64,000 bases of DNA from Prochilodus magdalenae (lineage: Eukaryota > Chordata > Actinopteri > Characiformes > Prochilodontidae), in assembly GCA_024036415.1 (NCBI GenBank), contig JAMWET010007209.1:62001-126000 (forward strand), written 5' to 3'. The position numbers and the translations under genes are program-made. How positions within the stretch are numbered: position 1 is the stretch's first letter; each line of letters begins with the position of its first letter. This document shows positions 1 to 11,205 of this stretch, piece after piece. Under the pieces are notes generated by a model. It searched no databases. It worked only from the letters and a program-made list of their open reading frames with translations, and was not told where the DNA came from.

Positions 1-426
1 CCAGTGTGTCAATTTGTAGGTCGCCACGATCTTGTATTAGTTTTTAGGTTTTATTTTATTAATCATTTTGTTTAAAAGGGATTCATTTCATATTAAATAT
101 TAGAAATGTTTCCTTTTTTAAAACCGCCAGCGTGCGTTTTCATCTTGCATTTCATGCACATTAATTTTTGATATACTTTATATGCATCATGGAATTGTAT
201 AAATTTTAATATAAGAAAAGGGTAAATGACATATGTATGTGTGCATATGCATGTGTGTGTGTGCATTGCTTCACTTGCACTTGTCACTGCACACAACACT
301 ACTGACACATTATTATGCACCTCACTCTTTGCTGATGTGTGGCAGTGGATCAGAAGAGCATTTACAAATTCAACATATTGATGCCGTTCTGTCAGTCTCT
401 GTTTACCTTATCCAATATTTAAGGTA

Positions 427-430
<4 letters not shown>

Positions 431-493
<63 letters not shown>

Positions 494-496
494 GAG
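431..496. repeat. Compound (TG)n(GA)n microsatellite
   Basis: About 27 bp of TG dinucleotides switch directly into about 35 bp of GA dinucleotides with a few interruptions. Ordinary vertebrate compound microsatellite. Confidence 0.95.
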
Positions 497-1186
497 AAAC
501 AGTCAGTAACAGAGACATTACAGCTTGAGTTTAATAGTTTTATAACATTACAAACTGATGTATCTGACCTTATCCAAAAAGTAAATCCCAAATCTAGATG
601 CCAAATTCATCCACAAAAAAAAACACAAATAAGCACACAGATTACATCAAAGAGTCCTAAATAGCAGGAGCTTTAGTGAAAAGTAGCTCCACCATTTTAA
701 TTTTAGTTGTCTGGAAGCAAAATCTACTAGTTTAAGATTCCAGGTAAAATACACTTTGTACAATGTCCTTAAAATTCTTTATATTTTGATCATACATGAC
801 TCATCCGTGCACACACATAGTATTTATAGAGCATTTTAAACGTTTGTTTCATTATAAACGGCTACATGCATATAACACCCCCACAAATAAATTTTTAAAC
901 ATAATTTTCTCTTATTGGATATATATGATTTAACGATCTGAAAGTTTATACATTTTTATGTGATCTTCTGGTGGTTTTATGTTTCAAAGTGTTTTGTAAA
1001 AATATGAGGTTCACTTCTGTTAATGTAAACAGTAAAACGTTTTAGGGGTGGCGTTAATAGGTAGTAGCAAGAAATTAACTAACCGTGTATGTTGTATTAT
1101 GTGTGCTGCAAGGTCAATGTTCTTCTTCCATTCGCTCTTTCTCTATTTTACTTTCATTCTCTTCCTCTCCCTCATGCACACATAAA

Positions 1187-1221
1187 CACAACACACACAC
1201 ACACACAAACACACACACACT
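1187..1221. repeat. (AC)n microsatellite
   Basis: Short imperfect CA/AC dinucleotide tract interrupted by one CAAAC step. Confidence 0.85.
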
Positions 1222-4200
1222 GTGTAAGAAGAAACTTCAGCAAAAAGGCATATGCAGTCTATTACAGATATTTATTTAACATCACTTAATTATTAGATAT
1301 ATTAAATTGAATTGATTTTCATTAATGCAAGTTTTTTAAAGTTTTTTTTGGTTGCATGTGTTTGTGCATGTGCACTATTTATATCAAATTTTGGCACAAA
1401 TCTTCAAATATTAAACTAAAATTAAATTTTTCAATTCTGTAAACTTTTGTTGTAAGCTTACGTTCGAGCATGGTTATTATAGTGTGTATTTAAAGTTTGT
1501 GTTAGAGATACTGAATTGTGGTCAGTAGATGAACTTTACTCCGTAAATGCATGGTCTTGTGTTTTTATTCATATATAAATCTACAATGTGCTCTGAATAC
1601 AATACGCATTATATTCGAAATACGCATAATAAGAAAAAAAAACATTTCTGTATTGAGAATTGCCATTTTTCCAACTGGATATCTACATGTATAAATATGT
1701 GATTTGGTTGTAGTGCAACAGTAATTATCAGGGATAATTACTGAATAATTGGATATACACTGTTCACTTTCGTATTTTCAGTCATATGAAATTCATATAT
1801 TAAGAGGTTTGACTGTTCATAAATGGTAATACTGATTGGATTATAAATGCTGAATACTTTTGAATGTACAAAGTTTACTTTGAAAAGTATAAAATATCAT
1901 AGGCATATTTTATAATTTAAACAGACCTCTGTCTGTTTTAATATAAAATTTCTTATAACCATAATTGTGATTATTTAGAATTAACATCTAAACATATATA
2001 ACAGATTCAGTAATTCATTGCACTGAAAAGAAAAGTGACCTTTTTCTTTGTTGTTTACAAGGTCTCGACTGAAGGCTCTTCTTCACACACTGATTCCTGG
2101 AGTTTTGCAGTACTGCACACACATGCTTGCCATGGCAAAGCACAGGTGAGATACAAGAGCACCATCACACTTTCACTTCTTTCAAGCAAGCAAATAATTT
2201 TTTTGGAAAAGGAAAAATAAACGTAATAGAAAAATTCTGAATCTGAGGAATGTTTGGGAATTTTGAAAATGTACCCTTTTTTCTCTGGACAATTAGCTAT
2301 CACAAGGAAGTCTCCGCTTGCCTATATACTAAAATAAACATTATCATTATATATTATTATTTTCGTCCTTTACCATCATGTTTCCCCAGTTCAAGGTCAT
2401 GGTGTGGTGGTGGTTAATCATTGCACGGATGTGTTTCTCTTTTATCTTGTTGCACAAGCATTATATACATTAGTATCTGTAGATCTATTCTGCTTTTTGA
2501 AATACAGTTTGAGGAAATGTAATTTTCAATTTCCTGCCTTGATATTGAAACTAGAGCTTATGTTTAGAATAAAAACGCACTGAGAAATGTTAAACAATGA
2601 TTGCTTGTTAATGGTAGAATTATATTTTTGCAGGGAATTATATTTGATTTCTTTTAAACTACTAACAACATGACTAAATATTACTGACTAATCAGTGTGC
2701 TGCAGAACATGCCTTGCATATCAGGCTGTTTTAGGTATCTTTAAAAGACTGTAGCAAAGAGTTTTATAAGTTTTATCTTATTCTCAGGGTTTGTGCAGCC
2801 AATCGGACAAGACAATTAACTCATGTTTGTAGTGCTCACGACAGTTGGGCTTGCTGGAATATTGTTTGTGTAATAGCAAAGACAAAGCAGTGATATAAAT
2901 AACTAAACATCAATGTATTAAATCTGCTGATAGAAAGTAAAAAGATCTCAGTAAATAAAGCAAAAGTGTGTCCTTTTAGAAGAATGTCTGGGTGCCACCT
3001 CACACATGTAATCAAATGTAATGTTTAGCATTCAGACAGAAATTAGCTGAGATGGATAGGCACAAAATATCATAAAATCCTTTTATGATAAATTAAGCCA
3101 TTAGATAAAATGTTGGAGATATGCGTTTTTATCCTGTGTTTTATTATACTCTTGCATAATGTATGCCCATAATTTTAATAGTAAGATGAATTTTAGTAGT
3201 AAGAAACTACCACTTCATGGGTAATTTGGTAAGCAACATTTAGTGAAATTTTTTTCAAGAATTGTATTTTATAATTTTCTTTTCTTTTTTCTTTTGTATT
3301 TCTGTTATTTCTATAAAATAGTAAACACAATGCACATAGACACATTATAATGTTTATTTATTTTATATTACATTATTGATGTTATACTTCATTGTACGGG
3401 TAGGCATAATTCTTCCAGTTAGTATTTTGGCCCCAAACCTGTATACACCAAATATCATGCATGTCAAAATGCCTATAAGCAGCATTTTAGTTAAATGAGT
3501 AAAAAAAATAATGAATGCATGAATGAACAGGTAGCATGATGGGTTAGCCCTTAAGACTATTTCCATCTCTCTTAGCTTACACTAGAGCTGTACAGGATGT
3601 ATTTTAAAGCATAAATGCACCAAACTTGTAAGCCTGGGCATCAGTATTTTCCTAAATGTCAGAATTCATTTTCAAAATGCCCAAGCATGAAACAGTTACT
3701 GTTCCTTCTCTTCAATAACTGGACTAAATGGGGACAAGTAATTAGTCATGCATTTAGTCATGAAGAAGAGCCCTTCACTACTCTGGAGTAACCAGTGTGG
3801 GCACATTATGGCAGATTTAGTCATGATGATGAACTGCCAGTGTGTTCTTTCAGCCAATGTATTCACCCACACACTCCTTACCCACTCACAGAGACACACA
3901 TATTTTGTGTGGTACAGTAATAGTTTGTTTGTCAAATCATTTAAAGCATTGTCTTGCATCATTATACACATTTAGCTGAGCTATTTAGGTTCATTTCTTT
4001 ATTAAAGGAAGGCTTCACAACATGCTGGCTGGCTTAAAGATTAAGTCAGACGCTTGTGATTGTTTAAAAGAATATAAACAGAGTTCGACTCCTCTAAAGT
4101 CCAACCCTCATTCTTTTCCCTCTTGCATCCATTTCTGTGCCTGAAGCATCGACAAAATGGCCGACCTTCTTTCTGCCTGGAGACTCTCTGCACCCATTTT

Positions 4201-6725
4201 GTGCATTAGCCAGAGTTGCCAGGTGAACACAGATTGGTCAAGTATGGAAGAAAGGGAATGAGGGATGAGTAAAACGAAGCACTATCTCGCTCTGAGATAG
4301 GGCTGGATAGATAGATGAAGGAGTGAAGTACAGAATTCTCTTTTTCTTATTAAGCAGCTTAATTGTTGCCGACTGACTGCATATAAACAAGCAGCTTTGC
4401 AGCACCTTGGACCCTTCCCGGCTCCGCTCCTCAAAGCTCTGACCTTGGGCCAATGCCACAAACTGTTGTTTTCCACTTGTGCAAAAAATACTGGCAAGGT
4501 CCTGCAATAGTTCTAAACCCCCTGCTACCCCACCCTATGTCCCCCCCAGCCGCTTGGCTAGGAATACAACCTGCTTACAGTGCATAAGTGCCTAGCACTG
4601 TGCTTTTGCTACCCTGCTGCTGCTGTATGCTAGCTCCTCTGGAATTCTGCACATGCCTGGCATTTGGTTACTCAGCCAGATGGTGGAAACATCCCAGAGA
4701 CAGTTCTACTGTCTGGTCACCAGAGACTCTAACAGCATTTGCTAATAATGTATTTAGCAAGACAACTTTTTTTCTAGAAGTCTGTTCATGTCCTAAAATT
4801 GCTAATGCAAGCCTGCACAGCTTAAGTTTTCCCAAGTTTAGCAAAGTTTTTCCTTGCCTAGGAACATGTTGGAACCTCTGTTATTGGTGAAGGATCGAAG
4901 TCAAACTGTTGGCTCACAAACAGTAAGCAAGCAATGCTTATGAGTGAAAGCGTTCTCAAAATGAATTTTCCGTTCCTCCCGTCCCTTCCTTTAAACTGCA
5001 TCATGCTTCAGCTTGGCACACACTACCATCCATATTGTGTTTGTGAAAATGAATTAGGAACCACATTGCATAACTGTGCCCACTACACACACATTTCCAC
5101 ACCACCTCCTATACGACCACAGCGACCATGCAGGGCCTCTACAGTGAGGATCTATCAGAGATAACGCCGATGAGTCCCTCTCCCACGGGCCTGCGCCTGG
5201 TTAGAGTTCCAAGGAGCAGATGGCATCACTGCGTGGCATGAGATATCACAATGTGATGCATCCGCATATGTAAGGGAAAACTGCTCAAGCAAGCCTTAAA
5301 GGAGAGTCTCACTAAAATTTTAAAGAAGCAAAGTGCTCAGATTAGTGCAGACTTATTTTTTAACACGGCAGGCGTTAGCATCTCTTGTTAGGCTGGTTAT
5401 TTGCTCACTGGAGGTGATCAGAACTGTTTAGCTATAATAGTCTCATTTGCTAATGCACTGCTTAACGTTGGATATCCTCTGGGTCTGCTGCAGACTTTTG
5501 AGCAAGGTCAAAGTATGCGAACAGAGCTCTAATAATAGCCTAGCAACAGATGCATTTATGTCTCCCAATGGCAGAGAGGCACAGTCAGGGCACCGGGTTC
5601 GAGAATGCATCAGGCCTGACAGGTCATCTCCGTCAGCCAGCGAGGCTCCTCTGCATCACAGCCTGCCTGCTGCTGCTTCAGCACTTGCTGCTGCTTAGGA
5701 CCTCTTAAAATAGAGCAGGGCCTGCAATTAACACATTTCACTAATTAGACCAAGGAACTAAAAAGAGCTCACAAATTGAGAATTAGTCAGTGTTCCGGTG
5801 ACTGACCTGATGTAGCCAAACAATTGAAGTCAAGTAAGTGAAAGTCTGAGCTCAATGATTAAAAGTGCATTACAATCAGTGTTGAACTTTTAAAATGATG
5901 AATTTGATTTTGGTCCTCAGGTGCTATTGGCAAGCGCTAGCATTCTGAATTGAAAACAGGATGCAGCTGGCCCCCTGAATGAATACAGGAGAATGAGTCA
6001 GAAACGATCAGTGGAGAAATGCTTGATAACTTTATTTTGGCCTGTTACCGAAGTGCGCTCTCATATTGTGTCACCAATCAGGGACTGCGGAAACTCTGGC
6101 TCTATCTGGTTGTATTTGGCCAGTCCATGCAGAAAACAGGTTCAGAGGTTCTGGTCTAACTACGGAAATTTCAGCCCTAGGGAACAATGGATGCTAACTT
6201 ATGATAGATCATTGTGATTATAATCAAACCTGATCTGGCACTAAGCCTTTACTTGATATTGTACTTTATATACAGTGTTTTGAAAGAGGTGTGGACGTGC
6301 CATTTTGAGGACAATGTAACTGTTGTGGTAAACTAAACCATATTCTTTCTGATCTTGAGTTCTCGGGCAACATAATGTGAATGGTTGGAGGAAAGACTCA
6401 TCCTGCACTCATTGATAGCTGGCTGCTGTGCATTCCTCAGTTCTTTGAAGTCTGCCCAGTCAAAGTCAAAACCTGCCCATTGAATGTTCCTTCAGCACAC
6501 CCTCTCCTCTGTCGACCTCTGAGACATTACAAAATGTATGAAGCCCTTATATCTGCTACAGTTATTATTACTTTAATTTCTCAGTAAATTTCAGGATGAA
6601 TAGGTTTGGTCATGCAGCCTGCCTCTGTGGTTTGATTGCATAAAGGTTTTGTATTAAGTTTATGGAATTCTAGTCTGTTGATTCTTGCTGTTTTAAGAGC
6701 TGTTTTGTAGTTTTAAAACTAATAG

Positions 6726-7212
6726 TGTAAGGGGGCACCCGCGGCATGCCTCCTGCCACCAGAGGGAAGCCACGCTCTGCCACTCGCAGTAATCAGGCTG
6801 ATTGAGAACACCTGGTTACTTCCCTTTTAAGGACTGCCCACTGTTCAGATGGTGCGAAGTCTTGATCCAATTCAGACCACGCCAGGGTTGGTAGTATAGC
6901 TTGTACATGCTCCTAGTTGAAAAGAAAGAAGATAACTACTAGTTTGCTCACAAGCCATCTTGGGTCCTCTCCCTTGAGGCTGCTGTCAGTTTCTTCCCCT
7001 TTGTTTTGTTTGAGAAATTATTTTAGTTTCAAAGGTCAGAAGATACTCGTTCTCCTTTCCTGAGTATCTTCCTGTTTAGTTTCACGATACAAACTGAGTG
7101 CTCACAGCTCGATCGTCTTCTTTCATTCTGTTTGTTTTTGGTGCCTTTGTTCTCGTTTTCCCGCGTTTCTTTGCCCTTTGTTTATATTAAAGCTGTGCCG
7201 GCTTTACTTCCG
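6726..7212 (+). repeat. Putative 5' LTR of the gypsy element
   Basis: It starts TGTAAGGGGGCACCCGCGG and has a GC-rich head, an interior with a stretch typical of fish gypsy LTRs (around GAGAACACCTGGTTAC), and an ATTAAA polyadenylation-like signal near the 3' end (about 7186). No second copy occurs after the chromodomain, so the LTR assignment rests on position and style, not on a matched pair. Confidence 0.55.
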
Positions 7213-7213
7213 C

Positions 7214-7285
7214 ATCCGCGGTGGTGTAGGGGTTAGCGCGTTCGCCTCCTGCACCCAAGATTGCCTGTTTAAATCCCGGTCCTTG
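7214..7285 (+). other. tRNA-like segment inside the retrotransposon leader
   Basis: A box-A-like core (GGTGTAGGGGTTAGCGCG) is followed about 35 bp later by a weak box-B-like core (GTTTAAATCCCGG), the spacing of an internal RNA polymerase III promoter or tRNA-derived SINE head. The stems pair poorly, so this is not a functional tRNA. It sits between the LTR-like region and the gag remnant, where a primer-binding site would be expected. Confidence 0.35.
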
Positions 7286-7310
7286 TATATCTGATTTGTT
7301 TTCCACAGCG

Positions 7311-7411
7311 TGCATTTAAGTCCACCCTGGTGGAGGTTTCCATCAGGTATGAAATATACAAACGAGATAACAATCCAGAGAGAATCCTCTCCATATAAGG
7401 ATTGTTGCCCC
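7311..7411 (+). repeat. 101-bp direct repeat, copy 1
   Basis: Aligns without gaps to 11068-11168, with about seven substitutions. It begins TGCATTTAAGTCCACCCTG and ends GGATTGTTGCCCC. The downstream neighbour is a gag fragment lacking its 5' part, so this copy sits where upstream gag should be. Confidence 0.9.
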
Positions 7412-7724
7412 GTTACAGCAAGACTTCGCCATCAATATGGACTCCTTGGCGGCAGAGGGTAGATGGAACATGGAGGCCCTGGGGGCTGTGTACCAGCAGG
7501 GCCTCAATGAGGACCTCAAAGATGAGCTGGCCACTCGTGATCCCCCAAACACATTGGAGGACCTGTACGAGCTTGCAATCAAGCTCGACAACAGGATGCG
7601 GGAACGTCGTAGGGCCAGTAAGAGAAAAGTTGGGGAGCTCATCCTACTGTCTCTTTTCCCAGATACTTTGTCTCAACAGCCCTTGGGGCCCCAGAGCCGG
7701 TGCAGATTGGCTGTACCCTTCTGA
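7411..7724 (+). pseudogene. gag remnant of the gypsy element
   Basis: The readable frame has residues typical of the C-terminal capsid part of fish gypsy Gag, including QQGLNEDLKDELATRD and ELAIKLDNRMRERRR. The N-terminal capsid and matrix-like portions are absent. The frame ends at a stop at 7722-7724 while the continuing zinc-knuckle sequence is in another frame from about 7695, so a frameshift separates the two halves of Gag. No product is expected. Confidence 0.75.
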
Positions 7725-8224
7725 CTCCCCAGGAGGTTGAGCAACGCCGCCGGGAGGGGCGGTGCATGTATTGTGGCAAAGAGGGGCACAAGGTGGCTCA
7801 GTGTCCCACTAGGCCTGGGAAAAGAACAAGCCTACCCCAAGTAAGGGGCACTAGGGTAGGCCCTCTCCAGAGCCCCGGAGCTACAGGGGTATATCTTCCC
7901 ATAACCTTGGTGTGGGGGAACCCCTGCAAAGAAGAACGCCTCCATGCTTTTATTGACTCTGGGGCCGCAGGGAACTTCATGGATGCCACGGTGGCCAAAG
8001 CTTTGGGGGTGCCTGTGGAACCCCTGCTGATACCCCTTCCAGTCTCTGCCATAGACAGGAATCCCCTTAAGTCTGGGAAAATCAAAAGACAGACCAAACC
8101 GATCCTTGTGCAAGCTGGCCTGCACACCGAACGGTTGTCTTTCTTTCTCACTCAGGCCCCTGACCTGCCGGTTATCCTGGGGTTTCCCTGGTTGCAAAGG
8201 CATAACCCCCACATTGACTGTTAA
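7700..8224 (+). pseudogene. gypsy nucleocapsid zinc knuckle and aspartic protease remnant
   Basis: A CX2CX4HX4C zinc knuckle (CMYCGKEGHKVAQC, from 7763) is followed by a retroviral-type aspartic protease with the active-site triad in AFIDSGAAGNFMD (about 7945-7985) and a downstream PVILGFPWL segment that fits the family's second conserved block. The frame stops at 8222-8224, just after the protease, and the next pol segment continues in a different frame. These motifs identify the element securely; the gene is broken. Confidence 0.85.
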
Positions 8225-8339
8225 TCTCAGTCTATTCGTCAATGGGGGCCACACTGCCAAGAATCCTGCTTACGACCCAAGGCTGATGGGGTCTCGTCAG
8301 GGGTTGCTAATCATTCTGCAGACTTCATTAAAGTGCCGG

Positions 8340-10307
8340 CAACCTATCATGATCTCAGGGAGGTCTTTACCAAGCGAAAGGCGGAGAGCTTTCGATTGTG
8401 CCATTGACCTACTTCCAGGTACATCACCTCCCAGAGGGCATCTGTTCTCTCTGTCTGGCCCTGAGAAGACATCCATGGAAAGGTACATTCAGGAGGCCAT
8501 CGCTCAAGGCTTCATACAGCCATCCACCTCCTCTGCTGGAGGATTCTTTTTCGTGGGGAAGAAAAACGGGGGCCTACGTACCTGCATTGATTATAGAGGC
8601 CTCAATAAAATAACTTTCAAGGATTGTTACCTTCTGCCCCTTTATGACTACAGCATTTGAGGCATTACAGCAGGCTTCTATATTTACTAAATTAGACCTC
8701 CGCAGTGCCTACAACCTTGTGAGAATTAGCCAGGGGGATGAGTGTAAGACGGCTTTCATCACGCCTACTGGCCACTATGAATACCTGGTGATGCCATTTG
8801 GTCTGATGAATGCTCCAGCCATCTTCCAACGACTCATTAATGAGGTTCTTTATGAGGCCCTTGGCCTCTAAGCTTTTGTCTATTTGGATGATATCCTCAT
8901 CTTTAGTAGGACCACTACATGTTTCTCATGTACGCTGGAGAAATCTCAGTTCCACGTACCCTCAGTCCAAGTTCTTGGGTTTGTGGTCTCCAGGGATAGC
9001 CTGGCTATGGGTCCATCTAAACTAAAGGCAGTAGCTGAATGGCCTCATCCCACCTCGCTCCGCCTTGTCCAATGCTTCTTGGGCTTTGCCAATTTGTATT
9101 GGCGCTTCATTCGAGGGTTTGGGTCGGTTGCGGCGCTGCTCACTGCCCTGACAAGGAAAGAACCAGGTCCATTTCGGTGGACCGATGCAGCTCAGGAAGT
9201 GTTAAAAGAGCTCAAGCAGAGGCTCCATCAGCTCCTATACTCCACCTACCAGACCCAGAGCTGCCGTTTGTAGTGGAGGTTGATGTTTCTGAAATAGGGG
9301 TTGGTGCGGTCCTTTCCCAATGCTCTGGTCAGGACCAAATATTGCATCCCTGTGCCTACTTCTCCCATCGGTTAACGCAGGCAGAGTGTGTGAGAATTAG
9401 CCAGGGGGATGAGTGTAAGACGGCTTTCATCACGCCTACTGGCCACTATGAATACCTGGTGATGCCATTTGGTCTGATGAATGCTCCAGCCATCTTCCAA
9501 CGACTCATTAATGAGGTTCTTTATGAGGCCCTTGGCCTCTAAGCTTTTGTCTATTTGGATGATATCCTCATCTTTAGTAGGACCACTACATGTTTCTCAT
9601 GTACGCTGGAGAAATCTCAGTTCCACGTACCCTCAGTCCAAGTTCTTGGGTTTGTGGTCTCCAGGGATAGCCTGGCTATGGGTCCATCTAAACTAAAGGC
9701 AGTGGCTGAATGGCCTCATCCCACCTCGCTCCGCCTTGTCCAATGCTTCTTGGGCTTCGCCAATTTGTATTGGCGCTTCATTCGAGGGTTTGGGTCGGTT
9801 GCGGCGCTGCTCACTGCCCTGACAAGGAAAGAACCAGGTCCATTTCGGTGGACCGATGCAGCTCAGGAAGTGTTAAAAGAGCTCAAGCAGAGGCTCCATC
9901 AGCTCCTATACTCCACCTACCAGACCCAGAGCTGCCGTTTGTAGTGGAGGTTGATGTTTCTGAAATAGGGGTTGGTGCGGTCCTTTCCCAATGCTCTGGT
10001 CAGGACCAAATATTGCATCCCTGTGCCTACTTCTCCCATCGGTTAACGCAGGCAGAGTGCAACTATGATGTGGATAATCAAGAGCTTTTGGCCGTGAAGA
10101 TGGCTTTGGAGGAATAGAGGCACTGGCTTGAGGGGGCCAAACATCCATTCTTGGTCTGGACCTATCCTATATTCAAGGGGCCAAACAACTGAACCCCAGT
10201 CAGGCCAGGTGTGCCTTGTTTTTCAGCCGGTTTGCATTTACCCTCTCCTACCGTCCAGGTACCAAGAATGCCAAGCCAAATGCTCTCTTTCGACAGTGGG
10301 AGGTTTC
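8340..10307 (+). pseudogene. gypsy reverse transcriptase / RNase H, internally duplicated and broken
   Basis: Reverse transcriptase blocks are visible in order: [20 protein letters not shown] (from about 8539), [15 protein letters not shown] (about 8690), [18 protein letters not shown] (about 8781) and the catalytic YLDD (8881-8892). RNase H follows ([15 protein letters not shown], about 9276). A frameshift occurs near 8640 and a TAA lies ten residues before the DD pair. A second copy of the block from RT palm to RNase H runs 9389-10059 with its own YLDD at 9552-9563 and the same TAA. After copy 2 the RNase H end and connection (GAKQLNPSQARCALFFSRF, about 10177) are readable up to about 10307. 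Confidence 0.88.
8718..10059 (+). repeat. 671-bp tandem duplication within gypsy pol
   Basis: Copy 1 is 8718-9388 and copy 2 is 9389-10059, identical apart from a few substitutions (for example AGTAGCTG versus AGTGGCTG, and GGCTTTGCC versus GGCTTCGCC). Only two or three bases are shared at the junction. The duplication fuses RNase H back to the RT palm domain. Confidence 0.95.
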
Positions 10308-10415
10308 TCCGGCCCCACCCACTGCCACTCTTATTCCTCCAGAACGCATATTGGCCCCACTTTGTTGGGGGATAGATGACGTTGGGGGATAGAGGATGCC
10401 TCGCTTCCTCCAACC

Positions 10416-11155
10416 CCACCTCCTGGGCAGAACATCATCTGTGGGTAGAATGTGCCCACAATACCCTCTTCCAATCTTCATTAGGCATGTCTCCTTTCGA
10501 GTGTCAGTTTGGATACGCACCCCCATGTCCGACCATGTCGAAGGGCATGGCGGTGGGCCCGTGTCACCCTGGTGGCCCAGTCAGCCACTCGTAAGGAGAC
10601 TGCAGATAAGAGGAGGAGATTGGGACCATTATTTTGCCCTGGTCAGAGGGTGTGGCTGGCTGCTAAGGACCTTCCCCTTAAGCGCGGCAATAGAAAACTG
10701 TCCCCACGGTATGTCGGGCCATTCAAGGTGGTGTGGCGGGTAATCCGGTTTCCTACCAGCTACAGCTCCCGCCGACGTGGAGGGTCAACCCCACCTTACG
10801 TGTGTCCCGGCTGAAACCCTATCTGTGTGCTCCTGGGTCCTGGCCAGCAAACCCCACACCTGCTCGTATGATTGGGGGCTCACCTGCCTACACAGTGAAC
10901 TGGATTCTGGACTCCCGTAGGGTGAGGGGCCATGTCCAGTATCTAGTTGATTGGGAAGGTTATGGGAGGGAGGAGCGTTCCTGGGTACCAGCTGCTCGTA
11001 TTCTGGACCCGGATCTTATCCAGGCCTTCCCGAGGGATGGGGCGGCCAGTCTCTGGTCCTTGACATCTGCATTTGAGTCCACCCTGATGGAGGTTTCCAT
11101 TAGGTGTGAAATATATAAACGAGAGAACAATCCAGAGAGAATCCTCTTCATATAA
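10416..11155 (+). pseudogene. gypsy integrase C-terminus and chromodomain remnant
   Basis: Fragments in several frames match the end of a fish gypsy integrase: a segment with ECQFGYAPP (about 10497), a GQRVWLAAKDLPL block (about 10641) and a KVVWRV / [15 protein letters not shown] block (about 10725-10830). A chromodomain follows ([20 protein letters not shown], from about 10895, then [18 protein letters not shown]), which directs integration to marked chromatin in this family. The integrase zinc-binding and DDE core domains are missing between about 10307 and 10416. Frames are shifted relative to one another. Confidence 0.82.
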
Positions 11156-11168
11156 GGATTGTTGCCCC
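11068..11168 (+). repeat. 101-bp direct repeat, copy 2
   Basis: Matches 7311-7411 over its full length. It starts within the 3' end of the chromodomain reading frame and marks the right limit of recognisable retrotransposon sequence. Non-element DNA and the Tc1 terminus follow within 40 bp. Confidence 0.9.
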
Positions 11169-11205
11169 TACAAATAGTTTTTATATAGTGGTATATATAT
11201 CTACA

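Larger units (their letters stand above)
1..6725. other. Non-coding flank, no gene recognised
   Basis: No open frame here resembles a known protein, and codon-like structure is absent. The stretch is AT-rich with simple repeats near 431-496 and 1187-1221. A less AT-rich part (about 4080-5700) holds unremarkable unique sequence that could include regulatory DNA for the downstream let-7 cluster, but nothing in it shows this directly. Confidence 0.5.
6726..11168 (+). mobile_element. Degenerate Ty3/gypsy (chromovirus-type) LTR retrotransposon
   Basis: The internal order is gag remnant, CCHC zinc knuckle, aspartic protease, reverse transcriptase, RNase H, C-terminal integrase and chromodomain. 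That order is diagnostic of Ty3/gypsy chromodomain elements common in fish. A TG-initiated, LTR-like stretch lies 5' (6726 to about 7212), but no matching full LTR follows the chromodomain. The element is dead: frames shift between gag and NC/protease, stops interrupt protease and reverse transcriptase, a 671-bp block is tandemly duplicated, the N-terminal half of gag is missing and most of integrase, including its DDE core, is deleted. A 101-bp direct repeat caps both sides of the coding remnant (7311-7411 and 11068-11168). It lies upstream of and on the same strand as let-7 and ppara. Confidence 0.9.

Noticed and set aside
233..664. Open frame of 143 codons across a microsatellite
   Set aside because: Its length comes from the stop-free TG/GA repeat (VCVCVC and ERERER runs). 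No homology or splice context.
4588..5164. Frames of 76-100 codons in the upstream flank
   Set aside because: No homology, no codon pattern and no splice signals consistent with a gene.
10128..10743. Frames that look like separate small proteins between RNase H and chromodomain
   Set aside because: Shadows or frameshifted pieces of one decayed gypsy pol gene.
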